64,000 nucleotides of DNA, from NCBI GenBank assembly GCA_963682175.1, contig OY821782.1, positions 27,115,741-27,179,740 on the forward strand. The letters run 5' to 3'. This DNA is from Triglochin maritima. Taxonomy: Eukaryota; Streptophyta; Magnoliopsida; Alismatales; Juncaginaceae. Below are positions 11,571 through 22,901 of the stretch, one piece after another. The notes below the pieces were generated by a model, which saw only the letters and a list, made by a program, of their open reading frames with translations, searched no databases and was not told where the DNA came from. The first letter of the stretch is position 1, and each line of letters begins with the position of its first letter. Both the position numbers and the translations under genes were made by a program.

Positions 11571-11836
11571 AAACCAATATAACAATATTAAAATTTAACA
11601 AGACCATGAATTCTCCGATAGTATGAAAAATTCAACATTACATATCCAAAGAGCTACAACTGAAAAATTCCAATGAACACTATAATGAACATATATATAT
11701 TACTCGAACAAAAACACATACACAAAAAAACTCAAGCACAAACACACACACAAAATTACTAATATGTTCCAAGTCAATGGGAAGAGAGTAATCCAGTCAA
11801 AAGTCGCCAGAAAGCCCAAAACATGGTTTTTCTTAT

Positions 11837-12189
11837 CTCCTGGGTATGATTCAAGTTAGCAATCTTCCAGAGAAGCTTCCACATGCTTGGGTCAGTTATG
11901 CTCTCGTCAGGTTTCTCGACCGGTGGTACCGATGTTCCATCGTCCCAGGCGAAGTACCAACTGTGAGGGGTGGTTTAGAGGAGCCAAAGATATAGAACTT
12001 TTTGCTAAGTGGGTTCAGAGTGTTGGACCACAACTATGTTGCCTTCAAACCCTACTGACAAGTGCGATAGGGTAAACGTAAAACTTCAGGTATTTCAAAG
12101 GGAGGACGACCTCCCCATATTGGTCCACAAGTGATGTATTCATCTTCATCACTTGAGTAGTCGTTGATGGCATTGTGTTGGAAGGTCAT
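11837..12189 (-). pseudogene. Unidentified coding-like fragment, minus strand
   Basis: On the minus strand an ATG near 12189 opens MTFQHNAINDYSSDEDEYIT, followed by CGPIWGGRPPFEIPEVLRLP and then a stop. Further along, after a frame break, WYFAWDDGTSVPPVEKPDES leads into ITDPSMWKLLWKIANLNHTQ. The peptide composition looks coding-like rather than random, but I do not recognise the family. It lies inside the GGGACG repeat block and could be a second transposon gene or a captured host fragment. Confidence 0.35.
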
Positions 12190-12279
12190 TTTTTGGGTAG
12201 ATCGAATATACAACTGGATCTACGAATAAAATAGCGTTTAGGAATAAACTTCAACAATGGATGATTTTATAGACCCTGT

Positions 12280-12570
12280 AAAAAAGGTTGCGTCTCTTCG
12301 CATGCCCTGTAATGAAAGGTTGTGTCCTTTCGTATAATAATGAAAGGTTGTGTCCTGTACGGAAAAGGTCGTCTCTCTTCGCATAATAATGACCCATCCC
12401 TAACCGTACTGAATCGTCCCGTCATGGGACGTATGTCTATGAATCATCACTGACTCATCCCATTGCATGCCTAATTCGTCTTCATCTGGGACTAAATCAT
12501 CCCAAACAGGCTTCCATGTATCAGGTCCCTTTGTGTCCCGAGCGAGACACCTGCGTCCTGGAGGGTCAGT
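12280..12570. repeat. Short repeats: GTTGTGTCCTTTCGTATAATAATG and TCGTCCC words
   Basis: At 12281-12395 the words GGTTG(C/T)GTC, TTCGCAT and AATAATGA recur three to four times in ~38-45 bp steps. At 12396-12570 the words CATCCC, TCGTCCC, GGGACG and GTCCCGAGCGAGACAC recur. This is probably the outer right end of the repeat-rich transposon-like block. Confidence 0.45.
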
Positions 12571-12814
12571 AATGACAGTTTCCAGTGGCAATTCATGTAA
12601 CAATTGATTGAACTTAATTAAAAAGATAGGTTGTTCGGTCGAAACGAACTGAGACGTGTCGACTTTGATTAAGAACATATAGAAATATTATATAATTACA
12701 AAAACTACCAAAAATTGCCATAATTTCAAGGTAAATAAATTGTTATCTAAGGAAAATGGGTGCACAATGTAATCCCACATTCAGTTCGGGATGACAAAAT
12801 CATCTACGTCGGAC

Positions 12815-12870
12815 CCAGCTCGTTTGGAGGAAATGACCCAGCTCGTTTTGTGAAAACGACCCATGATGTT
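12815..12870 (+). repeat. CAGCTCGTTTGG repeat pair
   Basis: Two copies of CAGCTCGTTT(G/T) followed by G(G/T)(A/G)(A/G)AA and a GACCCA word. Related copies are at 10248-10290 and 63530-63610, so this is a dispersed subterminal-type motif. Confidence 0.5.
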
Positions 12871-12879
12871 TGGTTTGTT

Positions 12880-13195
12880 TGTTGAAAACAAGAGGCGGAG
12901 AGAGAAAACATGAGAGAGAGAGAATAGGAGAGCGAGAATTCAAGAGAGAGAAGAGAGAACACGAGAGAGAGGCAGAGGGAGAGGTTTAGGTTATTTAATA
13001 TTAACGATATTTCAATTTTAGAGGGTGTATTTTGTAAATGTTCAAACAGAAAAGTTAACAAAGTGGGTACCACAAACGGTGGAGGTGCACCCAAGCAATA
13101 TGTAGTGAAATGTAGGTGCACCCAAGCAAATAGTGAAAATGCAGGTGTAAAGAGTCAATTATGCTTGTTTACAAGTGCACCCAAGTAAATTCCCC
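12880..13195 (+). mobile_element. One arm of a GA-core Mutator-like hairpin family
   Basis: A GAGAGA tract (12895-12985) is followed by the unit that also ends the element at 58851-61105: TTTAATATTAA(C/G)GATATTT, TTTTAGAGGGTGT, the GTGG(G/T)ACC block, then repeated AGGTGCACCCAAGCAA. It ends near 13195 in CAAGTAAATTCCCC. Only this arm is present; no matching inverted arm or 9-bp duplication is visible, so it is a truncated relative. Confidence 0.65.
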
Positions 13196-14028
13196 TACAT
13201 ATAATATTTATGTTTTTAGTCTTTTTCTTAATTGGAGCATGACATTGCATGACTATGTTGTTCTAAGTGACAATTTTGGTAGTGTTTTTCGAAATTGTAG
13301 GCTTTTCGTGATCTTGCTAATCATTGATGGCTCTTTGTAAATCAAAACAGTTTAGACCAGTTCAAAATTTATGAAGCTGATTGATGCTTATGGACATGAT
13401 ATATTGATGCATTATGATATTAGTATATCTGCTTCTCTACTTGATGTTATGGTGCCAAGTTCCTTTGGAAGAATATGATATTAATATATGTACTTTTTTG
13501 CCTTATGTATGATGTATGGTGGCGCTATGTTCATTTGGTAGGACTAGTCGTTATTAGTAGATTATTGAAATGATTGAATTCGTAGTAATATGAAGCTCGT
13601 ATATTATTCCCACAGTCCGAGGCAGAGATATACAAGATCTTAATGAGTGGAACCTAGAGCAAGGCGACCTTGCTGATAATTGACTGTATTAGATACTGTA
13701 TAAGGGACCAGAGGGTTCACCTGTGTTTGCTCGTATGATGAAGTCCATTTACTTGAAACTTACATTTTATTTATTTTTGTTTATTAGCATTGTGCTTGCT
13801 TTATATTGTAAGACTTGTAACTATCTATCACTAGTCTATCTATACTTGCTTGTTGTGCATATGTTGGTTACGAACTAATTCACATATTTTCTTCGGATTT
13901 TTAGATATCGAGGAGTTTAGATTGAATCTAATTTTTTTTATATTCACATACTGTCGAGACAGAATCACGACAATGGTTACCTATTTGGCTTGTGTTGTAC
14001 GGTGAGCAGAGGAGGCGTTTGTTGGATA
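13196..14028. other. AT-rich spacer, nothing firmly recognised
   Basis: No recognisable domain or terminal repeat. A CAG/TCCGAGG junction near 13615 could be a splice acceptor, but no coding frame follows that I can identify. Confidence 0.3.
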
Positions 14029-14521
14029 TATTGTCAACTGATAAGCTACAAAGGTGCAGGTGCATGGGACGTCGAAGTGCATGGGCTGATATGCATGGAC
14101 ATGCATGGATTGTGCTAGAGGGGCCCACCAAATGAAGGAGAAATAAGAAAGAATAAAACAAGATTTCTTCTATTATCTTGATTGCTCCAATCTCATTTAT
14201 TTCAATTGCAATTACGGATATTTAATTATTTGCATTCATAGTTGTTTCTTTAAATCTCCCTTGATGTGTGTTTTGCATTAACTATATGTTTACAATTTAC
14301 ATTATAAATAAAGCTAAGGTAAGAGGGGATGGTATCGAATACCGAGCCAAAACCCAAATTAGTTGGTTCATTGGATTGGTGCTTTCTATCTTTCAATTAC
14401 ATTCAACGTGAGGGAGTGAGATTTGTGAACATCAACCAAACGGCGATCACTCGCTCTCAATCGTGAGACTCCGGTGACGACGGCCCAGAGGGTTTGAGAA
14501 CACCAGTCGGTGTTCCTATCA
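14029..14521 (+). repeat. 5' LTR of a Reina-like chromovirus
   Basis: The proposed LTR starts TGTTGGATATATTG and ends GGTGTTCCTATCA, three bases before a tRNA-Met-type primer-binding site. The last ~80 bp recur at 1-82. The start is inferred from the TG dinucleotide and typical size; the matching 3' LTR is not in the window. Confidence 0.6.
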
Positions 14522-14524
14522 ATT

Positions 14525-14536
14525 TGGTATCTGAGC
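14525..14536 (+). promoter_or_regulatory. Primer-binding site, tRNA-Met type (Reina-like element)
   Basis: TGGTATCTGAGC differs by one base from the canonical plant TGGTATCAGAGC primer site. It sits 3 bp after the LTR end and just before gag. Confidence 0.8.
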
Positions 14537-14540
14537 CACG

Positions 14541-15655
14541 TCTTGGCACTTGTGGGTCGGGAAATGGTACTTCCGGAGGGGATCCGATGAGCCAACTCAC
14601 AAAATTGAGGCAAACAAGCTCGCTAGAGGCCTACCAAATCGAATTCGATCACTTGTGTAACAAGGTGGTCGGATTTAGCGCGGAACACCAACTAAGCACC
14701 TTCTTCGGAGGACTTAGAAGTGAATTGGAAGGTGAGGTGAGTTCTTTTAGACCAAGAATGTTGAATGAAGCTATTCAAATAGAAAATTGGCAAGAGACCA
14801 AGTTGATCGGGCTGAAGAGGAGGATTCTGAGCTCGTCATTGCAAGGAGGGTTCCAGAGATCAGGAGGAGGGTCTTCATCCCCGTCCTCTCCTCGAAACCC
14901 AACCATCATCAAACTTAACCCTAACAAGATGGCACAAAGAAGGTCTAATGGCTTGTGTAATAATTGCAACGAGAGGTGGAGAACGGGGAACAATGCGATA
15001 TGCAAAAAAAATCATGTTGCAGATAAACCCTTAGGAGGAAGACATTGATTTGAATAAAGAATGTGTAGATGAAAACAATGGCGAGCCACTAGATCTCTTT
15101 GCGATCTGCACCTAAGATTTCGTTGCTTGCCCTGATTGGAGAAATCACACCAAAGATGATGCGGGTTCATGGAACCAATCATGGTCGAAATATCGTGGCC
15201 CTCATGGACTCTGGTAGCACACACACATTCCTTGATCCTCGTGTGGTAAGGGGGGTCGGCCTCCGCATCTACCAGTCACACTAATCAACAATTTGTGTCA
15301 CCAAGGGGGAACAAGTATCAAGTGGAGGACTTTCTCGAAATGTGTCATTGGACTTACAATGGCTCCACGTTAAGATCAATTGCGACATCGTCCCTCTCAG
15401 TGGGTGTGATTTGGTGCTTGGCGTGGATTGGCTGTGAAGTCTTGGTGATATTCTTTGGAACATCAAGGAGCGGACTATGGAGTTTGCGGTGGAAAATACT
15501 AAGTGGAAACTCTCCTGAGTGGACGATCCTCAGATCTTGATGGTGAATGCCGAATAAGTGGAGTGTGTCGTCCAAGTAGGTAAAGGTGTGTACTGGGTGC
15601 AACTCCGAGCTGGTGAAGATCAAAGGGAGGGTTTGAGGAGTTGGCTCTTGACCCC
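14541..15655 (+). pseudogene. Reina-like Ty3/gypsy gag-protease, truncated and degraded
   Basis: The gag frame (from about 14541) has the C-terminal gag pattern LTKLRQTSSLEAYQIEFDHL and later KLNPNKMAQRRSNGLCNNCN. The zinc knuckle is degraded: its His/Cys spacing is lost. A frame change leads to the protease with the catalytic motif DSGSTHTFLDPRVV (about 15209-15250) and, after another break, LVLGVDWL and SLGDILWN. The last readable block (YWVQLRAGEDQR, about 15588-15625) runs into the terminus of the element B LTR at 15656. Reverse transcriptase and integrase are missing. It is the oldest layer of this nest. Confidence 0.8.
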
Positions 15656-15662
15656 TGATTGA
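15656..15662 (+). mobile_element. First 7 bp of element B 5' LTR, split off by element A
   Basis: TGATTGA here continues at 24319 as CATGATATAATGC, the sequence expected inside an LTR of this family (compare 27290 and 53497). Element B therefore began at 15656 inside the Reina-like element. Confidence 0.8.
15658..15662 (+). repeat. Target-site duplication ATTGA, left of element A
   Basis: ATTGA directly precedes the LTR at 15663 and recurs at 24314-24318 directly after the other LTR. With element A and one ATTGA removed, the flanks join as TGATTGACATG, the 5' terminus of the element B LTR. Confidence 0.9.
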
Positions 15663-16537
15663 TGTTGAACGTTTTATTTAAACCGCAAGTGCACGACTGC
15701 GATGAAGCGGTGGCAAGTACGGGTCGTCCTCAGGGAGGAGAGCAGCCTCTTGCTTGTACGAAATCAAGTGGCAAAAATAGGGGAAGAAAGATGTTTATGC
15801 TAACATACGCTACACTACGCTAAGAAGTATGAAATGTGAAAGAAGCAATCAAACGATGAAATAAGAACTAAGCTAAGAACAAGACAAGAATGCTGGAATT
15901 TCAGGAAGGGAAAACCCCTAAGGGGTGGAGTGAGTGCACACAAGCAAAGAGGTGGGTGTAGAATACATTCTTTAAGCACATGAAGGTGGTGTTTATCAAG
16001 CATAGGAAGTGTCTAAATGTTATGGCAAAACCTATCAATCTATTCACCAACTTGGTTGATTAACATTTACATATGCAAGTTGTTTATTTCAGAACCTAAA
16101 CAAGCATGAGAGGTGTCTAATCATTTTGGCAAAACTCATCAAGTTATAAATTCTATCCTAAACAAGCAAGCATACATTCATGTTTAATCAACACATTGAA
16201 ATTAAAGCATTCATCCCATTCTCTAATGCATGTATGTACATCTACTCCACCCCCCAAAGGGGATGGAACTACTCACTAAACATTACACTAATTATTAAAA
16301 TATGGAAAGAAAGCATATTAAAACTAAGCTAGAATTAAAAGACGATTAAACTAAAACATGCATAAACAATAAAAGAAGCATAAAACAAACAATGAAAGAA
16401 ACACAAAACTTTATTGATAAAATGACTCACATTAAAAGTAGCATCCTCCTACTTTAGTGTGTGCTTCAAGGCCTCACTTCTAATAGGAAGAATAGCCACT
16501 TAAAATATGGAGTGATTACAATAGGAGGTGAAGAGTT

Positions 16538-16547
16538 CTATTTATAG
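16538..16547 (-). promoter_or_regulatory. TATA box of element A 3' LTR
   Basis: The minus strand reads CTATAAATAG. The motif and its surroundings are conserved in the related LTRs at 4233, 23777, 27797 and 54025. Confidence 0.75.
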
Positions 16548-16666
16548 GCATGGAAAAAGCTAATCCGGGACAATCCCCCGATGTGGGACTAAACAGATAC
16601 CACACATAGCCTAAACATCCTCTAATACATGTGCTGGAGAAATTTGAGCGCATTTGGGCCAAAAGT

Positions 16667-16705
16667 GACCGCCAATTAGCGGTCTTGGACCGCTAATTAG
16701 CGGTC
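16667..16705 (-). promoter_or_regulatory. Tandem palindromes ACCGCTAATTAGCGGT upstream of TATA (3' LTR)
   Basis: Two 18-bp palindromes, GACCGCCAATTAGCGGTC and GACCGCTAATTAGCGGTC, are separated by 3 bp. They lie about 120 bp upstream of the TATA box on the minus strand. A similar perfect palindrome sits at the same distance in LTR C. Possibly a dimeric transcription-factor site (inference). Confidence 0.6.
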
Positions 16706-17074
16706 TACAGTGTCCGGATCGCTCTGTAATTTCTTGTGGGCTTTTCTGGAAGGCTTTGTTGGTATTTGATGCATCTAGTTTGCATGTTGGAGCTCCGACC
16801 CGAATAGAATTGCCAAAATACTCCCCATGATGGTGAGGAGTATTCTGTTTTGCTCTTAGGTCCTTCGGTCTTGCATTCAGGTCCTTCTTCCTTGCATCTT
16901 GGTCCACAGATCTCACAATTCAGTCCTTTTTCCCAGCTTTTGGGTCCTTTTATGCTTCATCTCTTCAAACCTATTTATTCCTGAAAACTAAACATAAAAC
17001 TCGTAACATAGCATTATTTAGGTGAAAGATAATGGATATAAGATACAAATATGAGCATGAAATGATGTCAATCA

Positions 17075-17090
17075 AATACCCCCACACCTA
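17075..17090 (-). promoter_or_regulatory. Polypurine tract of element A
   Basis: On the minus strand GGTGTGGGGGTATT directly precedes the 3' LTR start TGATTGACAT, the expected place of plus-strand priming. Confidence 0.75.
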
Positions 17091-18718
17091 ACTTTTGCTA
17101 GTCCCGAGCAAAACAAAGAAAGAGAAAAGCATGCGAAAAAAACAAGAAATCCTAACTCACTTTCGTAGGAATCACGGTTGCACTTAGCACGTGCAACAAG
17201 CCGTTAAACCTCCTTGTCGCCAAGGAGGAGGAGTGTTGTCTCCTGAGGGTTTTCAGTGGATATACCCACAAAATCCGAACAAGATGCATTAATCAATCTA
17301 GCTACACGACTCGTTGGACTTATTTTGTCGATCATGGGACGCGGTAATACTACGGGTCGACTCTATATATGTAATCGGTCCACACACCTAGCCTAATGAG
17401 TTATTCGTGAGAGTTAGTTAAGGACTTAAGTGAAAGACATGGGCAACCTTAACTTCTGAATGTGATACAATGTGTAAAGTCCATTTTGGTTCTTATTTGA
17501 CTCTCTTTTTTTCTCTTTTTTTCTTTTTTTTTCTTTTTCTTTGGAGCATTTTATTGGTTGGTGTTTGATTCTCCCAGGGTCAGGTTTCGTGCATCATTGC
17601 CTATGAGGACTTATACTATCACGTACACCTTCCCCCAAATCTCCACATAGGGCGATCCCTACCACCCGTGTAATGGGAGTTCGGTCGGCGCATCCCAAGT
17701 CAGATGACTCGAAAGCACCAGGCACAAAGTCCCCTCAGACCTACTTTCCCGAGTGATAGGAGCCGTGCGAGAAGAGAGAACACCACTTATTTATCTATAT
17801 GGGAACCAAAACCCCTACACTTAAGTTTCACAAAAAGTGATTAAGGGCCCTCGACTACGACAAACTTCCTTATACTCACAAACACGAATTATTTGACTCA
17901 CTAGGTTCAGGGTGGACTTCTTTAAATGTTTGAGTACTGAAACCCTATGATTACACGCCCCCTGAGGGAAAACCAGGGTGCATCCTAACGACTCGACAAG
18001 ACCTAAAGCCATTAAACTAGAAATCCTAATGCATCAAGTTCAAGACAATTTTGGGAGCTTTCTTTTTACTTTGCCTCTCAACGGTTTTGCACATGCTAAA
18101 CACACGCAAAACCCACAAAAACATTTTCTTTCGCAAACACATGAAGATTTTGAAAGAAATGTGAAAATTTTAAAGCACTCGGCAAGCAAAAGAAGACAAG
18201 TCACCCAAGGATCATGGCAAGCAGATATATCAATGTTAAATGCGGCACACTAACATGACCCTAGCAGTACAAACAAACGAAAATAAAACCAAAAGAAAAA
18301 GACTCGACTATGTACACACGTAAAACACCCCCCCACACCTACTTCATGCATTGTCCTCAATGAATGTGAACAAGATACTACATGGATACATGCATGAAAA
18401 AGGAAAGATCTCACCAACATGAAGTACAAAGGGACGTTCAGGGTCATGTTGATGGACACAACCCCAAATTCCCTCAAAACCTGTGAGAAGCTGAAGAAGG
18501 GAGATAAATACGTGAAGAGATTGGGCCCAAGTACACAAGGGTTGGGGCCCACAACAATCGATGCTCACTGAAGGAGTCTTTTATTACACACTTTTTTTTC
18601 TTTTTTGTTGTTGTTTTTATTTTTGTTTTTGCAAGATATATACATCAACCAAGATATTCTCATAATCATTTGGTCAAGGAACATCAAATGAGAACATCAA
18701 GTTTTGAGGACCAGAGAC
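17091..18718 (-). other. Element A 3' non-coding internal region
   Basis: About 1.6 kb between the gag-pro stop and the polypurine tract contain no polymerase domain. Pyrimidine runs (17500-17545) and a T-rich tract (18586-18640) are visible. Its part near 17880-18500 aligns in reverse with 37000-37541 of element B, including the GTGTGGGGGGTG block, so the non-coding region is a conserved family trait rather than a private deletion. Confidence 0.7.
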
Positions 18719-21700
18719 TTACCGAGATGGGCAAACTCCACTGGTACTCTGAGGTGTCATGAGGGGTGAAAGGTCAAAGTTGAAAGGCTCGAACCCCTCA
18801 TGATATTGGTTGGGTGTGGGCAACAAAGAATGAAGTTGTGTTACCTCGCTAGGGTTTAATTGCTCATCGAAGTAAACCCTCCAACCAATAGGCGGGTGCA
18901 TCGGAATGAGTTCCTCAAGCTCATTCGATGGCTGCAGCAGACCTGCATCACTAAGAATGGGGCTTCTCCCCAAGTCATCCAACAAGGACCTCCCACCATC
19001 ACTTAGATCATCAAGCATAAGCTCGGTCATAGGTGAGTCCTTGTTGGAGTCAATATGAAGCTCAAATGGCTCAATGGCCATGGGACATGAGGTAGAGACA
19101 CCTTCTGGTATAGGCATATGATGAGGTGTCTCACTCTCACTAGTACTCTCAACTGAATCATGCAACGAACACTCCCTTTGGACATTCATGTTCGAGGCCA
19201 GCTCACTCTGTTGCATTGCAAAGACAGGCAACGAGTCTTCGCTGGGCCCACGAACATTCTCAATGGGTTGCATTGGGGTTAGGGGTGTTCGTTGATTTTG
19301 TGGTGCTTTCTCCAATTGGCGGATGAGATTTAGATTTAAAGGTTCATCCATGGGTTCCTGTTGCCTACCAGAGTTGAACACATGAAACTCGACACTCATG
19401 TTACCGAATGAGAGCTTCATGAGACCATTTCTACAATTAATCAAGGCATTGGAGGTTGCCAGAAATGGTCTACCCAAAATCAAAGGTATTTGAGAGTGGG
19501 TGTTCGCAACAGGATTGGTATCGAGGACAACAAAATCGACTGGAAATATAAAATCTCCAACTTTGATAAGCACGTCCTCGATAATCCCTATGGGAATACG
19601 AATGGATCTATCCGCCAATTGGAGGGTGATCTTAGTTGGTTTCAATTCTCCCAAGTTCAACTGTTGATAAACAGAGAATGGGAGGAGGTTGACCGCTGAT
19701 CCTAAATCAAGCAAAACATTGCTCAGTCTAGTGTCCCCTATCGTACACTGAATAGTAGGACACCCAGGGTCCTTGTATTTTGTGTAGGTGGGATTGGACA
19801 AAAGTGAGCTGATATTTGCAGCCAAGAATGCTTTCTTAGGAACATTGGTCTTCCTCTTGGTTGTGCAGAGATCCTTCAACACTTTGGCATATTGAGGTAT
19901 TTGTTGGATGACATCCAACAAGGGAATGTTAACCTTCACTTGCTTGAACACCTGTAATATTTTATCCATCGTGTCACTCTGCTTTTTGGTTAACCTACTT
20001 GGATAGGGAGCTTTTGGCAGGTAGGTTTTCTGCAGTGCCTGAGAAGGAAGCCTTGGTGTGTTACCCTCACCCTCAGCCTCTTCTTTACCACCATTCCCAC
20101 TAAGGAGCTACATAGATGGTGGTGGTTGTGGCAAGGAAATGTGATTGTCAGCCTGCTTTCCATTCCTTAAGGTCACAATGGAATTGACATGGTGAACAGG
20201 TTGCTCCTCATGGTTCACTTGCCTTCCCCGAGGTACCACATTCTCATTTTGCATGTGTTGTTGTTGGTACATTCGGGGGTTAGCCTCAGGCTGGCTAGGA
20301 AAAGACCCTCTCTCTCTTTCATGTACAGACTGAGCCAATTGGCCCATCTGAAGCTCTAGAGATTTGATGGTCTGCTGATTTGAAGTGAGAACTTGACTTG
20401 TGGTTGACATAAAATTTTTCATCGAGTTTTCAAGTCCACGAGTCAAGGTCTCAAGCGAATTGAATCGGGTTTCCATATTATTGGAATTTGGGAAACCCGA
20501 TTGATTGGTGGTTTGCGCTTGGGGTGGCTGATAGGAATGCGCATGCATGGGAGGTTGGTGTGATTGGTAAGGTGGTCTCGAGGAGTTTGGAGGACCACCC
20601 GGGGCATTAGTTTGGTTCCATGAAAAATTGGGGTGGTTCCTCCATCCAGGATTATAAGATGATGAGTATGGGTCATTCCTGGCTCTATCATAGACGGCGT
20701 TGACACGCTCCATCTCAGGAGGAATGGACTCACACTCGCTTTCTACATGACCTATCCTACCACATGAATGACAGGGAACTGGACCAGATGTAGACATGTG
20801 AGGTGCATTTTGTTGGTTTTGGAGCTCAATCGAGTCCATACGGCGCATTAAGGCCGCCATGCGTGCCTCGGTGGCCGTAGTGGTATCGATAGCAAATGCG
20901 GTACCCGATCTAGTCGAGTTTGCATTCGCGATCCTCGCTCCTATACTAGATGATGCAGGTGGTTCCCTCACACTCTCCCACTGCATGGTTTTCTCAGCGA
21001 GGTCTTCTAGGAAGGCTCATTCCTCCCTTTCATCCTTTCCCAAGAACTCTCCTTGACACATGGACTCAAGGAGCGTTCTGGACAGGATGTGAAGACCCTC
21101 ATACACAATCTGACAAAGACGCCACAACTCAATGCCATGGTGAGGGCACGAGGGTAGTAGCTCTTTGAACCTCTCAAGATATGCATGAAATGGTTCGGTC
21201 TCTTGTTGATAGAACGAATTGATTTCGTTCCTCAATTTTTGAGTCCGATGATTAGGAAAGTACTTCTTGAGGAATGCAGATTGAAATTCATCCCAAGTCC
21301 TAAATGAATTCGCCTGGTTGCTGTACAACCACTTCTTGGCATCATCCTTCAGCGCAAAGGGGACAAGCCTAAGATGGATGGAGTCTGTGCTAAGTTGTTG
21401 CAGCTTGAACATAGCACAGACCTCCTCAAATTCCCTGAGAAAGATATAGAGGTCACCTTTCCCAGTGAAATGAGGGAGCATGGAAATGAATTGAGGCTTA
21501 ACCTCAAAATGGTTCCCATTAGCCTCTGGTAATACGATGCATGAGGGTAGAGCTGTACGGCTCGGGTAGCATCGATCACGTAGAGGTATGGGAACGACAA
21601 CTGGAAGCACTGGTCGAACAGGTTGGTCCAGCAACTGCTCCTCCTCACGGAAATTAGCAGCCATCGAACCCGGACTGCGTGCGACACGAGAGGAGGGAGG

Positions 21701-21781
21701 TGTCGAGAAATCGATGACCGAAGCCGGATTGACAACGCTCCTCGTCAAACGACCACTCTCGTCTCGTGTCCACGAAAGCAT
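18719..21781 (-). pseudogene. Element A gag-protease, with two in-frame stops
   Basis: Gag packages element RNA and the protease matures it. From an ATG at 21779-21781 the frame carries the retrotransposon gag domain (LREFEEVCAMFKLQQLSTDS, WDEFQSAFLKKYFPN), then a TGA at 21017-21019. The same frame continues with a CCHC zinc knuckle (CHSCGRIGHVESEC, about 20725-20766), a Pro/Gln/Asn-rich linker and a TAG at 20108-20110. After the TAG it still runs in frame into the aspartic-protease region (FLAANISSLLS, VLLDLGSAVNLLPFS, LILGRPFLATSNALINC) and ends at 18719. The active-site triad is DLG rather than DSG or DTG, as in many Athila-like proteins. No polymerase follows. The stops may be inactivating, suppressed, or inherited through trans-mobilisation. 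Confidence 0.88.
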
Positions 21782-21799
21782 GCACAAAGGTGCACACAC

Positions 21800-22877
21800 A
21801 CACAAAACAAAACTCTTTTTTTAACAAAGAATGTGCGTAGAGGAGAAGACGGGGGAAACACAGGAGAGAAAGAATGACTCAGGAGAGAAGGGAAGAAGTC
21901 CTTATGCTACGGCGGATGGGTACAGGTAGAAGCACACAAGCAAACAAGGCTCAAGCAATCCTAAGGTCGCTATAGGTCCTTACAGCTAGACGACGCCTAA
22001 CTGTGAGGTCACACGGCCTCAACACGCCTCACCTCCCTACAACGAGGACCACAAAGCCCAGCAAGTGAGCCAAGATCCGGGGATCTCGTCTCTCCTACTA
22101 TCGACAAAGTGGGCAACGCCGATCAGGTCATGACGGTCGGGACCGGATCACTCTCCTAATGCGTCCGAATTCCTTAAGGCCAATGTCTACTTGATTTTAA
22201 AATTAGGCTCTTGATTAGTGTGGTTTTTGGGGCGAAGGAAAGGGTGATGAAATCCCCCACCTTATCTTTTACGGGACAGCCCCTCCTTAGTAGCGTTTTG
22301 GAGTCCTAAATCTAGCAATCAACTCTCCAAACAACGCTCAACTCACACTTGTTGCAATGCACTTCCTACTAACTAATGCATGTTCATACGAAATGCATGA
22401 ATGAGAGTAGAAGGTGCGTACCTCACGCCAGCTCTCAGCAACAGAAAATAAAGCTAAGATAAAAGACAATCTAAATGCCTAAGTCACATACATGATGCAT
22501 TACCTAAACAAGAATGAATGCCTAATCTTTTGCTTTGAGTTTTAGGGTCCAAGTTGCTTAAAGGAGGTTTGATTATTGATCTGGGAACGAACTATAAGTC
22601 AAAACATGCCAAATTGAGTCCCAAATAACTAGATCATTTAGAGCAACAACAGCAAGAAATTAAAAGATGAACAGAGCTCACCAGACCACTGATTAGCGGT
22701 CTCAAACCGCTGATTGGCGGTCTCAGACGGCTGATTGGCGGTCTGAAGTGCTCAGGTCGTCTAGAAATTTCTCCAGTAGCCTCCACTTGCTATTCCCAGT
22801 CTCCTGAAACAAAGAAAAACTACAACACACAAATTAAATCCACTCGAATCGTCCAAACAAGAGTCTGGACTGGCACC
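21800..22877 (-). other. Element A 5' leader
   Basis: About 1.1 kb of non-coding leader between the primer site and gag. It corresponds block by block to 25820-26744 of element B: both have the GGGGTTGTCCC word, the AAGGACCTATA word and the TAGGCGTCGTCTAGCTGTAAG word when read in the same sense. Confidence 0.7.
22681..22745 (-). repeat. Three more GCTGATT(A/G)GCGGTC half-palindromes in the leader
   Basis: CCACTGATTAGCGGTC, ACCGCTGATTGGCGGTC and ACGGCTGATTGGCGGTC stand in tandem at ~22-bp spacing, about 140 bp inside the primer site. They are the same palindrome class as in the LTR U3. Confidence 0.7.
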
Positions 22878-22895
22878 TCCCCGGCAACGGCGCCA
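22878..22895 (-). promoter_or_regulatory. Primer-binding site of element A (Athila-like, tRNA-Asp type)
   Basis: The minus strand reads TGGCGCCGTTGCCGGGGA, six bases after the 5' LTR end. This is the primer site typical of Athila-like Ty3/gypsy elements. Confidence 0.88.
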
Positions 22896-22901
22896 AAAAC
22901 T

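Larger units (their letters stand above)
15663..17074 (-). repeat. Element A 3' LTR (1412 bp)
   Basis: It is the same length as the copy at 22902-24313 and almost identical to it. Visible differences are two bases in the CACGACTGCGATG / CACGGCCGCGATG block and one in the palindrome near 16673. It contains a TATA box (16538-16547) and two 18-bp palindromes (16667-16684, 16688-16705). Frames in it (for example 16611-16916) are chance. Confidence 0.93.

Noticed and set aside
16611..16916. 101-codon frame conserved at 16611-16916 and 23850-24155
   Set aside because: Conserved only because both copies lie in the near-identical LTRs of element A; no start context or domain.
17091..18718. Possible pol remnant in element A
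   Set aside because: I looked for reverse transcriptase (F/YVDD), RNase H and integrase zinc motifs on both strands and saw none.
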